Shown: in pieces, positions 1-12,819 of the stretch | Numbering within the stretch: position 1 is the stretch's first letter | How the letters are laid out: every line of letters starts with the position of its first letter | Source: Epiperipatus broadwayi | Taxonomy: Eukaryota; Onychophora; Udeonychophora; Euonychophora; Peripatidae | Length of the DNA: 64,000 nucleotides | Direction: 5' to 3' | Assembly: GCA_028023455.1 (NCBI GenBank) | Contig: JAQFVV010006354.1 | Span: 1,871,615-1,935,614 of the forward strand | The notes under the pieces: generated by a model | Databases searched by the model: none | What the model was told of the DNA's origin: nothing | What the model saw: the letters and a program-made list of their open reading frames with translations, nothing else | Translations under genes and position numbers: made by a program

Positions 1-1270
1 CAAAATAGTTTAATACAATCGAACGCTTATCTATGGAAATGATTAATAGTTTGTTCCTTAACTTTATTTCCAAGTAAAGAAAATCAAACAAGTTAATGTC
101 ATATAATATGTGAGATGCTTCATATACTTTAGACATTTTTTTACTATAATTTCTATGCCTTGACTGAAATTCAAATTGTCAGAAAAAGGGATTACCTTTT
201 CTTTTTAGCCCTCCATCACTACAGAACGATTTTAAATATTTTAAACATACTTGTATTTTTTTTTAGAAATATCAAGTTTTTTAAAATTTACTTTTATTAA
301 CAAAATTTTTAGATCCAGCACCAGTTGAATCAAAACACGATCAGCCCCTGGATGGTCCCTCAATCTCCGTTTTATCTCACAATTTTTCATCCACCTACAA
401 TTCATTTAAAAACCAATAAAAATATTTTTTATTAAATTTTAATATTCTGACAAACCAGCTGTGGAATCAATTTACTGATATAATCAATATAATTTTCCCA
501 CACCACGTTACCTTCAGCTGCAAAGTCAAATTTTAATATTACAAATATTATGCAACAATTGTTTTTTTAATATTTTATACAACACAATAGTAAGAAATAT
601 AAAATTTAAAGTTATACCCTTTATTAAACCCTTAAATATTACATTAAAAATAATTTTATCCACACATTTGTTTTATTTATTTATTTTAAACAATATGGAA
701 GTTAAATTATTTGTTTATTTTTACACTTAATTCATGTCTATGCATACACATATTCTCACATATATCTGGCTTTACATTAATTGTTTAAAATTATTTTTAG
801 AATTACAACAATAAAATGTTAACGATTATTTAATTTAACTAACTTTTATAACTAGAATGCTAAACTACAAAACTAATAACAAATATTCTTATTTTCTTTT
901 AATAAAAACTTACATATCATTTCTTTTTTAAAATTTCTTACTTATTCCAACTTAATAATAATATCTTATTATTATTCTTTAAACATTAGAATAGATTATA
1001 CAGTAGTTATTTTCGAATATATTTACTATTTATCAATTCACCATTATTTTCTTTTTTTTTAACATTTGCTTATGTTAAATTATTACCTAATATCCCTTAT
1101 CAAACCAATTAATATTATTAAAAATATTTAGATTATTCTATTTTAATAATTAACTAGTTTAATTTCCATTTTTATCATCATTATTATTATTTTTATCCAA
1201 AATTTTAAACAAAAGATTAAGCTAAGATAACCTTGATTACCTCTTGGAACTAAGTGACACTTCAGTTAGG
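1..1270. other. AT-rich intergenic DNA, no gene seen
   Basis: Very AT-rich sequence with stop codons in all frames. No ORF, RNA gene or repeat family could be recognised. Confidence 0.6.
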
Positions 1271-1271
1271 T

Positions 1272-1272
<1 letters not shown>

Positions 1273-1329
<57 letters not shown>
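1273..1329. repeat. (TA)n microsatellite
   Basis: About 57 bp of uninterrupted alternating TA, directly abutting the palindromic repeat that follows. Confidence 0.95.
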
Positions 1330-1331
<2 letters not shown>

Positions 1332-2206
1332 CATTTATTTTTATAGCGTCCGTATACAATTGTAATTACATTCGAATATCGGCCTTTCAAGCCAATTGTG
1401 CAAATGCTTTGTGAGTGTTAAATAATAAATGAATACCCTCTGACCAATACAAGATATATAATTTATTCAGGAATAAAAAGAATCCCTCTTATTTCTACGA
1501 CTCAAATATTTATATATAAGCAAATCTGAAGTACTGGTACAGAAGGTGTGACAATATAACGGTCACTTTAAATTACTATATACAATGTCTGAATGAATGA
1601 CGCCGATGAAATTTTCTAGAATTTACTAAACGTCATTCCAACTGAAACTTAATCATATATATAAATAAGCATTTATTTTTACAGCGTCTGCATACAATTG
1701 TAATTACATTCAAATATCAGCCTTTCAAGCCAATTGTGAAAACGCTTTGCGAGTGTTAAATAATAAATGAATACCCTCTGACCAATACAAGATATATAAT
1801 TTATGTAGGAATAAAGAGAATCCCTCTTATTCCTACGACTCAAATATTTATATATGAGCAAATCTGAAGTACAGACGCTATACAAATAAATGCTTATTTA
1901 TATATATGATTAAGTTTCAGTTGGAATGACATTTAGTAAATTCTAGAAAATTTCATCGGCATCATTCATTCAGACATTGTATATAGTAATTTAAAGTGAC
2001 CGTTATATTGTCACACCTTCTGTGCCAGTACTTTATATTTGCTCATATATAAATATTTGAGTCATAGGAATAAGAGGGATTCTTTTTATTCCTGCATAAA
2101 CTCTATATCTTGTATTGGTCACAGGGTATTCATTTATTATTTAACACTCGCAAAGCGTTTGCACAATTGGCTTGAAAGGCCGATATTCGAATGTAATATA
2201 TATATA
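1330..2206. repeat. Nested direct and inverted copies of a ~330-bp repeat
   Basis: A unit starting 'aagcatttatttttatagcg' runs 1330-1660. A truncated direct copy follows at about 1668-1876. The reverse complement of the first unit plus the junction then occupies about 1877-2206. The arms are roughly 330 bp and differ by scattered substitutions. Both outer ends touch TA tracts (1273-1329 and about 2200-2213). Short ORFs inside it, 61-68 codons on both strands, are by-products of the symmetry. No transposase or Pol III boxes were recognised. It could be a foldback or MITE-type element. Confidence 0.75.
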
Positions 2207-2255
2207 TATATACAAACTAACTAAAGGAAAAATAACACCATAATAAAAACACAGA

Positions 2256-2405
2256 ATTATTTCTATAAAACTGCTTTAATATTTCAACCAGCAGACTGGT
2301 TTTCATTGGAAAGCAAAATGGCTATTTCTGTAAGTAGCCATTTTGCTTTCCGATGAAAACCAGTCTGCTGGTTTAAATATTAAAGCAGTTTTATAGAAGT
2401 AATTA
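2256..2405. repeat. Near-perfect hairpin (foldback) repeat
   Basis: Arms of about 65 bp flank a loop of about 10 bp near 2325-2335. The left arm reads ...'cagcagactggttttcat'... and the right arm carries its complement, with only a few mismatches. This would extrude as a cruciform or be a small foldback element. No coding capacity. Confidence 0.85.
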
Positions 2406-2649
2406 TGTGTTTTATTAAATATATTGTAACCAGTTGGCTTACATAGCATATGCTAATATAGTGTGTGTGTATAATATATACATAAAATAAAGGAAAAGTA
2501 GAAATAAACACAGAATAATTTTTTGTAGATATTTTTTTTTTATATTAAAATAAAATAATAATAGGTAAAGGGTTAAATAATAACTCTGATTTAAAATAAA
2601 AATTGTTTTATAAATTAAACTTTTAAAAGATCTGAATAAATATAATATT

Positions 2650-2850
<201 letters not shown>

Positions 2851-2879
2851 TGATTGTGAAATGTAAAACACAATATTGT

Positions 2880-4370
2880 TTTCAAACTTTTTTAAATAAT
2901 TAAAACATGTATATGTTTTCAAAGGGATTAGAGATCTAAAAATAAAAACTCTGTTTTCAATAAAGGTGTTATTATCACCTTAGATGATGCTAAAAAGGTA
3001 CTGATAATGAAATTAGCTCCAGTCTGGAGAGTGATGTTTGAAGAGAAAAGTTTGGATAATGATTTTGAATAAAGCAGTATGTTTGTTGGCTATAGCAGAA
3101 GTTGGCAGAAAAGATACCATGAACTAATATAGGCAGGAGCAGCTACTATTTTCCTTCACAGGAGTTCTAATTTACTTAAAGCTGGGTCACTTCTGAATCA
3201 ATAGCCTGAAAAAAATGAGGACAAAATAGCTAGCAGAGTTATATAAAGCTTCTATGAAGATGTAAGGACAGTCTAGTAGCTGCCTTATAGTTTACTGCAG
3301 TTTTGATTCATGAAGCCAGGGTCACTTCAAATACATCAACTAGCTGCTTAAATAAGTTCTAGAAGAGAGCTTGACAATTGCTTGAACTACAAAAAAATCT
3401 CATGGTATGCCAACAAATTACCTGAATTATACTTTTTCCTGATAATGACAGTCACTAAAAACCAAACTCATCAAGAAAAATCTTCCAGCTTGCTAAAGAA
3501 TTAATTACATGTATGCTGTGTCAGATGTATGCAGAGAAACACACTTAAACGTATATATAGCTGGTGAGTTATTTTAAAAGAATTCATTTAAAATGACATA
3601 TATAGAACAATATTATTTAATGTCGGTTAAAGATTTATATATATTGAAATAATATAAAGTAATTTTGCTTGAATTATAATTAAGAGTCAAGAATAATTCA
3701 TTGATCATTAAAAGCTAAAGAGGCATTTTTGAACAATAATCCTTTGGACATTATTTTGAAAAATTTATACTAAAAAAAAAAAGTAAAGAATTGATGATTC
3801 AATAATTTAATTTAAAAACATTGATAATTAATCAAAAAATTAATCAACAAATACCTGTCAAAAATTGACTATACTTTTGAGAACTTATAAATTAAAACTA
3901 ATTTTAAATTATATCTATAATTTGTTTATACACACATATGTGTGAAGTTTATATGTTTTCCAAATGGATTATGAAAAAAAAAATATTGTAACAAGTTTAA
4001 ATAGGTAAAACCCAGTGTGCGTATATACACACACACTCATATATGTAAAATTATAATCATTTTTTGTTAGTGAATATTAATTGTATATTATAAATTGCAT
4101 GTCTGTGTGCATATATATGTAAACCATAGTAATAACATGAATTGTCAATTGTAATTTTGTAAATTAATGTAACAATTCAAATTTTGAACAGCAATTATGT
4201 AAATCACCAATGTGATTATTTTTTTTATTGTATAAGACTTAATTTATATGTAAAGCCACATAGACCTTAATTTCAATTTTTTATTTTTTATTTTTTGTTA
4301 TTAATAAACTTATATTTAATTGTTAAAATTGTTTCCATCATCTCTTGTTCACATACTGTAATATAAATGG
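2880..4370. other. Intergenic, nothing recognised
   Basis: AT-rich with short homopolymers. Short TA/CA runs occur near 3925-4120. No ORF or RNA gene could be supported. Confidence 0.5.
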
Positions 4371-5830
4371 GGATGTGTACTTAGTGCTTTGGGGCACCCA
4401 GAGATGATCAATCATCATCCTGGTTCACACAAAAGAGGATACTCTTTAAAGCCCATGCACTATTATCTTTTATTTTACTTGTCTTATTAAAAATTTAAGT
4501 TTATAGTTGGTAGTACAAGTGGCCAGAGCATTGATGATGATCAGCATGTTTTAAATGTCCCAGCATTATTGTTTTGATTTCTAATTCTTATGTATTTTAA
4601 TGGATGGGCACTAAGCTAGTCTATCCAAGTTATGTTTAAATAATTGCCCAAGTTGGAAAAGGCTCAATAGTTAGCCCAGTCTGAAGAAGACCCATTTTCA
4701 ATCCAGCCACAAGATGGTCTGTTGATTTTATTCTGATTTATTGTACTAATTTGTTTATTCCCATCAATGATGATGATGGATGGTTATTTCTCTCAAGTAT
4801 TTACTTGTACTTATTTTTTTAAATGGTAATGCTGGTGGTTAATTATGCTTGTAGTTGCTTTTCTGAGTTAGCTGGCTGGTCTCTCATTGCTCACAAAGAT
4901 TTTGATTTCATGATCCCCTTAAATATATACTTATGTACTACTTTGCAAATTATTGATATTTCATTTTTATTTCCTTCAACTTCCTATTTTGATCACCCCA
5001 GATTTCCTTCCATACTTTCTATTACCCCATCCCATTACAATATATTTAAATGATTTTCTATATTTATACAAACTTATGATAATCACATTTATTAAAATAG
5101 CAATAATGTTTTCAGTATTGGATGGTGATATTCTATTAAATCATAATCATTTTTTCTATCGTATTCATGATTATATATTCCAACAAAAAGACCATGTCTT
5201 AAAATCAATATCATGACTTTTTATCTTGCTAAATGTATTTTAATAATATTGCACCTAGCATAAAGCAAACATATTTTAAATTTTTCTAAGATTCTCTTAG
5301 AGACAAATATCATTTTTACATTTAAAATGCAAGGAGATGGTTTAATTTACGAAAGTGACTCTTCCTGATTTTATTTAAATAATATAGTATATTAAATATA
5401 TAATTATTTACAGTAATTTCAAGTCTGTATGACCATTCTACATCTATTCACAATGTCATTATCATGTAAATGAGATTCATCAAGTTACTAAATTAGATTA
5501 TAATACCAATTGATAGCTCCATATTATAACTGCACAATGTTCAGGGATGAATCCTGGGTGATTATCACTCATTGTCATCAACTCCACTTGGTGTGTCCAA
5601 TTTAAATATACAATGTATATTATGTAAGGAATGAACCTGATAGATCAGCAAAAGATAAGACTAACTATGAGTTCACCAGCATTACAGAGAAGAATATATT
5701 ATTCATCATCATGAACAATCAAAATATAAAATCAACAGTCAATCTTGTGACCTGATATGAAATGTGTCAAATATAAACCAGGCTAATTATTTAGACATTG
5801 TCAAAATTAGGGCAGGAATATAATACAATA
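4370..5830. repeat. CATCATC/GATGATG-rich dispersed repeat, copy 1
   Basis: Shares ordered blocks with 8130-9000 in the same orientation. These include 'gatgatcagcatgtt' followed by 'cagcattatt', a later 'tgattttat...tttgttta' block, 'catcatcatgaacaatcaaaat' and 'aatcttgtga'. The spacing is similar but divergence is high, so this is an old repeat family. Two overlapping ORFs (76 and 87 codons, 4823-5216) are not conserved in the other copy and are probably chance. Confidence 0.6.
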
Positions 5831-8129
5831 ATTTGAATGCATTGACTGAAGTATTAGTCTAACTAAACAAAAATGTACTCAAATATTTTACTTTGTTGAG
5901 TGTAACTCATCTTAAATTTTCTTTTTATTGTAGAATGAAATTGCTAAATCAAACTAACTATCAATAGAGGGGTAATGTAACAATTTGCCTACATAGCTGC
6001 AATAAAATAAGTACATACTTGGCAATACGATCCTCATTTTCAATTTGGAATTAAAGGGGAAAAAATATTTAGTTTTTCCATGAATATGTTTTTTTATAAT
6101 AATAATAGGTCTGCAATTAATTAAATATTTTACTTTACTTTCCACATGATACTTGGAAAATTGTAAACAATTTTCTCAAAATAATTGTCAAACTTGAATT
6201 TTTTAGTCATAATATGGTAGAAGAAAGATAAAATGATAAAATGAAATAAATAATTTTTTTTGGTCTCTCTCTTCAGTAAATTTATTTAATTATCAGTTGT
6301 TTTTACCATTTTTTTAAAAAAAAAAAATGTATTCAGAGAAAATATTTTCTTTTTTTTGTAAATTGTTTAATATATATTAATATTAACCTTAAAAAAGAGA
6401 TAAAGTTTTATATTTAATAGTCTTTTTAAAAAGAAAAATAATGAGATCTTAAAACCTTGGGTAAATTTTAGTTTAATTAAAGTTTTTTTCCCTTTTTTCA
6501 TTCTTCATTTCAAAAAATCAAATCAGTGTAAATAATTGATTATATTGTTTTACATTATGCAAAAAAATTTCTTTAATTAGACAGGAATGTTAAGAATATT
6601 TTGAAATTAATTGAACTTATTGACTTCTTTTTCAATGCCAAAATTTAAGGAGGGAAATAAATGACAATAGTGTTTATAAAAAATTATCTAATTGGTTGAT
6701 GTAAAAATTGTCAGGTTGGAGATGATTGTGATTGGCTTGTAAAGCAAGATTGTTTTAAAAATAATAGGGATGTGAATAAGTCAGAAGCCTTAAGTATCTG
6801 GTAAGAAGAAATTATTCCTTAGTTGTTGAAGACAACAGAAAAAATTAAATCCAGCTGCTAAAGAAAAAAGCAGCAGAAGTCTTGACTAGGCTGTTGCATA
6901 GTATAGCAGAAGTTTTAAATCAAGCTTTTAGGATTAATCTTAAGAATGGTTTTTACAATGAAAACTTTGTAATTAATTCAGTTAAAATGTAGACACCATC
7001 TCTCTCCATGTAATCTGCCTTCTGGAATAAAATGAAGAGATAAAGTTCCATACTAAAGTACTCTGCAATTTTGTCTTTAACCAAGAGCTTGAGTCTAAGG
7101 TAGGTGTTAGTGGCATCTGGATTATTTTAGTGGAAAAAAATTGATAAAACTTGTTATATATTAATCTGGAAATAATGCACATCAGGAAAAATAGAAATTA
7201 ATCATGTTCATGTGTAGAAGCCTTGAAGAGGTCAACTCAACTGGAAAATTGGAAACTATAATTAATAACTCCACAGAAATAAACACTTTTTTATTCACAG
7301 TAAAAAAAAAACAACAACATTGTTTTCATTATATAAAAGTAATAACTTCTTTTTGTAAAAATTGATAATTTTAATTATTTTTATTAATGTTTTCAAATTG
7401 TGAAACATTTTTTAACCATTCAATTAACTTTTAGAATTATGGCAGTTTTTTTTAAAATTTTAAATTTAGTTTATGAAACATGTTTTTTACTTTTCATTTA
7501 TTTTTTCCTCTTAATACTTAACAAAGGATTAAGTAAGCTAAGTTAAATATTGGGGTCTTTGAATTTTTTAAAAAAAAAAAATGTTTTTCATACTTTTAGT
7601 TATTTTAAGGAAGTAAATTAATGAGTTGAAAATTAATCTAATGAATACAAATCAATTAGCTAATATAATTTTTATGAAACTATATAATTTTTTGATGAAA
7701 TGAATGTTAAAAATTTCATACTATCATGTCAATGACTTTTTGTATTGTTAATCAATTAGTTATTAAATAATTGTTTTAATATTTTTTAGTCTTTATATTT
7801 TTCAACATGTGTTACATGAATTGGAACTGTGAGTGACTTTATTTAAAGACAGATTAGTGTTGTAGGATTTGTTTTGATTATCCCAAGTTTTATGGCAGAG
7901 TAAACCTATGAATTATTTAAGTGATTTACAAAAATGAGCTTTATTTATTTATTTACTTATTTATCTTTTGCTCATATTAATACTCTATAGAGTTGCTGAT
8001 TTCTGAGCTATATTAGACAATAACAGTTAGTTATATGGATTTGGTGTTTAAATTGGTGTTTGACTCCAGATAACCCTGGATTGCAAAACATATTTCTTTT
8101 AAAGTTCAGTTATTACTCTTTATTTATTT
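5831..8129. other. Intergenic, nothing recognised
   Basis: AT-rich sequence with poly-A and poly-T runs. The 60-66 codon ORFs on the minus strand (5954-6145, 6982-7182) show no family features. Confidence 0.5.
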
Positions 8130-9000
8130 TTAATTAGAATTTAAGTATAGTTGGACAGTACATTAATAGTATGAAATGACCAGGGCATTTATGATGATCA
8201 GCATGTTTAGCTTCTCAGCATTATTTGATATTTTTATATAATCTGATGGAATAACATCTGAGTCTGTGCATCCAAATTATTGAGTGGTATTGCTTTCTTA
8301 AGTTAGCAGTGGCTTAATAATTAGCCTGGACTTTATTGACCCATTTCAAAACCAGTCATGAGATTGATTATTGATTTTATATTTTGTTTGTTTATGATGA
8401 TGAATGATTATTCTTCTTCTCTGTAATTCTGGATGAACTAATAATGAGTTTTTTACTGACCTCTCATGCTCATTTTATTCATTATCATCCCTTTTATATT
8501 TACTTTTATATTTTGTTTAGTAGTACTTGATAATAATTTCCCATCTCATAATTCAGCCCTAATGTGAACTGTTATAAAAGTCCATCCAATTGTGGGATCA
8601 TGTAACATCAAATTTGCTCTTATTAACTCCCTATTTTCCATCCTGTTACAATCAAGTTGATTGCAATTTTGAAGTAATAGCCACCATAAGTTGATCATCA
8701 TCAGGCCTCTTGTTGGGTATCATTTGTAACAGTACAAAACTCAATGACTGTGGTGATGATCACTTATTATCATCATCAACCTGCCACTTAATACTTCCAA
8801 GTTACATATATTATAAATATAATGAAAGGAAATAACCTAAAATATCAGCAAAAATTAGATTAACAAGTGTTCACTAGAATTATAGAGAACAATAACTCCA
8901 CCTCATCATCATGACCAATAAAAATATAAATTTAATAGTCAATCTTGTGATTGGATTTGAAATTGATCTACTATAGACTAGACTAATTATTTAGTAACTG
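8130..9000. repeat. CATCATC/GATGATG-rich dispersed repeat, copy 2
   Basis: Shorter, diverged partner of 4370-5830. The same ordered blocks are visible from 'gatgatcagcatgtt' (near 8194) to 'agtcaatcttgtga' (near 8937), followed by 'ctaattatttag' in both. Confidence 0.6.
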
Positions 9001-9760
9001 TCAAACTTATTGTTTATAGCCCATTATAAAATATAATTATGGATTTATATTTATTATATCTTGCTTAATTTGATGTCAGCATTTGAATACACGTTTTACT
9101 ATGCTAATTTATTATGAAATATAATTATCTTTGGATATACATATAGGTTTGTAATGTCTTTATTTTATTTACCCACTCACTGTGCTATACATATATTTAC
9201 AAGCTACCTAATATATTTAATTTATACTGCATTTATTGCAATCTACCTACATAATTTCTTTTATTTGGATGCAACATTACTATGCACATTTTATGGTGAG
9301 ATATATTTAGTGTTTTATTTGTTAAAAGATTGCTTTAATCTTTGTGAAGGTATAACCTGCTAATAAAAGCTCTTACCATTATAAAAACAACATGACCCTA
9401 AAATCTTTCAAGAAATTGCTATCTTGCTGTATTATTTATCTAACATAATGCCATTGGTGAAATTCTCTAATATATATATATATATATATATATGAAATGT
9501 GAGACTAAACATACAGTCACTAAAGTGATCAAACTTTCAATTATGTAAAAAAAAAATATTTTTACACCAAAGGAAAAGAAAGGAAAAAATTGGTTAAAGA
9601 TATTTATTGTGTTTTTGTTAGAATGTATTAAATATGTATTTTTAGTATTTTGTTAATCTCATTTTACTTGTTGGATATATTAATATGTATAATTATGTAT
9701 GTAAATATGGTATGTAAATGGTTTTATTCATGCCATTATATTCTGGAAGTTTGCAGCAAG
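9001..9760. other. Intergenic with short TA tract
   Basis: Holds a (TA)n run at about 9470-9492. The 69-codon ORF at 9154-9363 shows no family resemblance. Confidence 0.5.
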
Positions 9761-9762
9761 TA

Positions 9763-9797
<35 letters not shown>
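9763..9797. repeat. (TA)n flanking the ribozyme satellite
   Basis: Alternating TA immediately before the first satellite unit. A matching TA tract lies at the other end of the array. Confidence 0.95.
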
Positions 9798-9802
<5 letters not shown>

Positions 9803-9932
9803 AATAAAAACAAGTTAGTCACGTAACCTGCTATCACTTGTTATTTATGATCAATAGATGGCGTCTTTACCAAAACCGCCGAAACAAGTGTAAAATATTT
9901 TTACATAAACGCAAAAGGAGTCAGAATTAACT

Positions 9933-10020
9933 ACCTCTTTCATTTTGCTCACCTCCAGATCAGCTGATTTCAAGCTGGTTTGCTTTCGTCAGTGGAAGGA
10001 TAGAGCTATAGAAACTAGGT
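9933..10020 (-). ncRNA. Type-I hammerhead ribozyme (minus unit 1)
   Basis: Read on the minus strand: CUGACGA core, stem II AAGC/GCUU closing a six-base loop AAACCA, then GAAA. A short self-complementary stem III (AUCAG/CUGAU) and C17 give cleavage between 9958 and 9957. Stem I is formed by CUUCCA/UGGAGG, then GCUC/GAGC beyond a 4:1 internal loop, then UUUC/GAAA and ACCU/AGGU. All invariant core bases are present. The very short stem III suggests that it works best as a dimer, as described for other animal hammerhead satellites. Confidence 0.9.
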
Positions 10021-10351
10021 CTAAAGACTGACTCTCAAGCGTTTATGCAAAACGTTTATATCAGTTTGCAAGCGTGAATTTTTCAGACTGGTAAAGTCTT
10101 CAAACTCAGCCTAGCAAGCTAGATATCTATATGGGTCTGATCTCAGTTCAGTTTCACCACATAGTCAAAGTCTCTGCAATATATATCATTGCAAGAAAAC
10201 TTTAAAGGTACATTTATGAAAAATAAAAACAAGTTAGTCACGTAACCTGCTATCACTTGTTATTTATGATCAATAGATGGCGTCTTTACCAAAACCGCCG
10301 AAACAAGTGTAAAATATTTTTACATAAACGCAAAAGGAGTCAGAATTAACT

Positions 10352-10439
10352 ACCTCTTTCATTTTGCTCACCTCCAGATCAGCTGATTTCAAGCTGGTTT
10401 GCTTTCGTCAGTGGAAGGATAGAGCTATAGAAACTAGGT
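10352..10439 (-). ncRNA. Type-I hammerhead ribozyme (minus unit 2)
   Basis: Same core, stems and cleavage site as the copy at 9933-10020, exactly 419 bp away. Confidence 0.9.
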
Positions 10440-10718
10440 CTAAAGACTGACTCTCAAGCGCTTATGCAAAACGTTTATATCAGTTTGCAAGCGTGAATTT
10501 TTCAGACTGGTAAAGTCTTCAAACTCAGCCTAGCAAGCTAGATATCTACATGGGTCTGATCTCAGTTCAGTTTCACCACATAGTCAAAGTCTCTGCAATA
10601 TATATCATTGCAAGAAAACTTTAAAGGTACATTTATGAAAAATAAAAACAAGTTAGTCACGTAACCTGCTATCACTTGTTATTTATGATCAATAGATGGC
10701 GTTATTTATGATCAATAG

Positions 10719-10806
10719 ACCTAGTTTCTATAGCTCTATCCTTCCACTGACGAAAGCAAACCAGCTTGAAATCAGCTGATCTGGAGGTGAGCAAAATGAA
10801 AGAGGT
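10719..10806 (+). ncRNA. Type-I hammerhead ribozyme (first plus unit)
   Basis: Complete plus-strand copy lying immediately after the array inversion. CUGACGA, GAAA and all stem pairs are retained, with 5' ACCU pairing 3' AGGU at the ends. The predicted product begins UGGAGGUGAGC. Confidence 0.9.
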
Positions 10807-11145
10807 AGTTAATTCTGACTCCTTTTGCGTTTATGTAAAAATATTTTACACTTGTTTCGGCGGTTTTGGTAAAGACGCCATCTATTGATCATAAATAACA
10901 AGTGATAGCAGGTTACGTGAATAACTTGTTTTTATTTTTCATAAATGTACCTTTAAAGTTTTCTTGCAATGATATATATTGCAGAGACTTTGATTATGTG
11001 GTGAAACTGAACTGAGATCAGACCCATGTAGATATCTAGCTTGCTAGGGTTGAGTTTGAAGACTTTACCTAGTCTGAAAATTCACGCATTAGACAAGCTG
11101 AGTTATAATCGTTTTGCACTAAACTGACTGAGAGTCAGTCTTTAG

Positions 11146-11236
11146 ACCTAGTTTACTGCATTGTCATCCTTCCGGCTGTTAAGCTAAACCAGTCCTGAGA
11201 ATCAGCTAATCTGGAGGTGACAAAATGAGAGAAGGT
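11146..11236 (+). ncRNA. Degenerate hammerhead (core lost)
   Basis: Lies in the corrupted block. The CUGACGA core has become unrecognisable (around 'ggctgttaagc'), and GAAA reads 'gagaatcag'. Not expected to cleave as written. Sequence error is as likely as real decay. Confidence 0.6.
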
Positions 11237-11474
11237 AGTTACATTCTGACTCCTTGTGCGTATTATGTACAAATATTCTTTCTTGTAAAAAAGTATATCT
11301 CTTGATCACAAATACAATATGCAAGTAGGATGTAGCTTGTGCTTCAGTGGTGTAGAGACTTTTGTCATGAAACTGTACCTTGAAAAGATATCTAGTTGTG
11401 CTATATTGCAGAACAGTCTGTTATGTGTGCAAAACTGATATAAACTTTTGAAAACGCTGAGAGTCAGTCTTTAG

Positions 11475-11562
11475 ACCTCAGTTTCTATAGCTCTGATCCT
11501 CCACCTATTAGCAAACCAGCTTGAAATCAGCTGATCTGGAGGTGAGCAAAATGAAATGAGGT
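11475..11562 (+). ncRNA. Degenerate hammerhead (5' core lost)
   Basis: The 3' half from 'agcaaaccagcttgaaatc' onward is intact, but CUGACGA is replaced by 'cctatta'. Predicted inactive as written. It lies in the low-quality block. Confidence 0.6.
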
Positions 11563-11886
11563 AGTTAATTCTGACTTTGCATTTATGTAAAATATTTTAC
11601 ACTTGTTTTTCGGTTTTTGAAAAAAGCGCTCATCTGATCATAAATAACAAGTGATAGCAGGTTACGTGACTAACTTGTTTTTATTTTTCATAAATGTACC
11701 TTTAAAGTTTTCTTGCAATGATATATATTGCAGAGACTTTGACTATGTGGTGAAACTGAACTGAGATCAGACCCATATAGATATCTAGCTTGCTAGGCTG
11801 AGTTTGAAGACTTTACCAGTCTGAAAAATTCACGCTTGCAAACTGATATAAACGTTTTGCATAAACGCTTGAGAGTCAGTCTTTAG

Positions 11887-11974
11887 ACCTAGTTTCTATA
11901 GCTCTATCCTTCCACTGACGAAAGCAAACCAGCTTGAAATCAGCTGATCTGGAGGTGAGCAAAATGAAAGAGGT
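11887..11974 (+). ncRNA. Type-I hammerhead ribozyme
   Basis: Complete copy, first clean unit after the corrupted block. Confidence 0.9.
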
Positions 11975-12305
11975 AGTTAATTCTGACTCCTTTTGCGTTT
12001 ATGTAAAAATATTTTACACTTGTTTCGGCGGTTTTGGTAAAGACGCCATCTATTGATCATAAATAACAAGTGATAGCAGGTTACGTGACTAACTTGTTTT
12101 TATTTTTCATAAATGTACCTTTAAAGTTTTCTTGCAATGATATATATTGCAGAGACTTTGACTATGTGGTGAAACTGAACTGAGATCAGACCCATATAGA
12201 TATCTAGCTTGCTAGGCTGAGTTTGAAGACTTTACCAGTCTGAAAAATTCACGCTTGCAAACTGATATAAACGTTTTGCATAAACGCTTGAGAGTCAGTC
12301 TTTAG

Positions 12306-12393
12306 ACCTAGTTTCTATAGCTCTATCCTTCCACTGACGAAAGCAAACCAGCTTGAAATCAGCTGATCTGGAGGTGAGCAAAATGAAAGAGGT
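12306..12393 (+). ncRNA. Type-I hammerhead ribozyme
   Basis: Complete copy. The 7-bp insertion that makes this unit 426 bp starts two bases after the ribozyme's 3' end. Confidence 0.9.
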
Positions 12394-12731
12394 ACTCTTC
12401 CGTTAATTCTGACTCCTTTTGCGTTTATGTAAAAATATTTTACACTTGTTTCGGCGGTTTTGGTAAAGACGCCATCTATTGATCATAAATAACAAGTGAT
12501 AGCAGGTTACGTGACTAACTTGTTTTTATTTTTCATAAATGTACCTTTAAAGTTTTCTTGCAATGATATATATTGCAGAGACTTTGACTATGTGGTGAAA
12601 CTGAACTGAGATCAGACCCATATAGATATCTAGCTTGCTAGGCTGAGTTTGAAGACTTTACCAGTCTGAAAAATTCACGCTTGCAAACTGATATAAACGT
12701 TTTGCATAAACGCTTGAGAGTCAGTCTTTAG

Positions 12732-12819
12732 ACCTAGTTTCTATAGCTCTATCCTTCCACTGACGAAAGCAAACCAGCTTGAAATCAGCTGATCTGGAGG
12801 TGAGCAAAATGAAAGAGGT
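12732..12819 (+). ncRNA. Type-I hammerhead ribozyme
   Basis: Complete copy. Core, stems and UC cleavage site match the array consensus. Confidence 0.9.

Larger units (their letters stand above)
9798..10712 (-). repeat. 419-bp hammerhead satellite, minus-oriented units
   Basis: Two full 419-bp units (9798-10216 and 10217-10635) and about 75 bp of a third, whose ribozyme is read on the minus strand. The two full units differ by only a couple of substitutions, for example T/C near 10127/10548. The third unit breaks off at about 10700, where the sequence turns round into plus-oriented units. The junction re-uses 'ttatttatgatcaatag', a microhomology. Confidence 0.95.

Noticed and set aside
1560-1660. 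'GCCGATGAAATTTTC' as a hammerhead core in the 1.33-2.21 kb repeat
   Set aside because: CUGANGA and GAAA are not correctly spaced around a stem II and there is no stem I partner.
4823-5216. Two overlapping 76- and 87-codon ORFs
   Set aside because: Not conserved in the related repeat at 8130-9000, composition as the surroundings, no domain.
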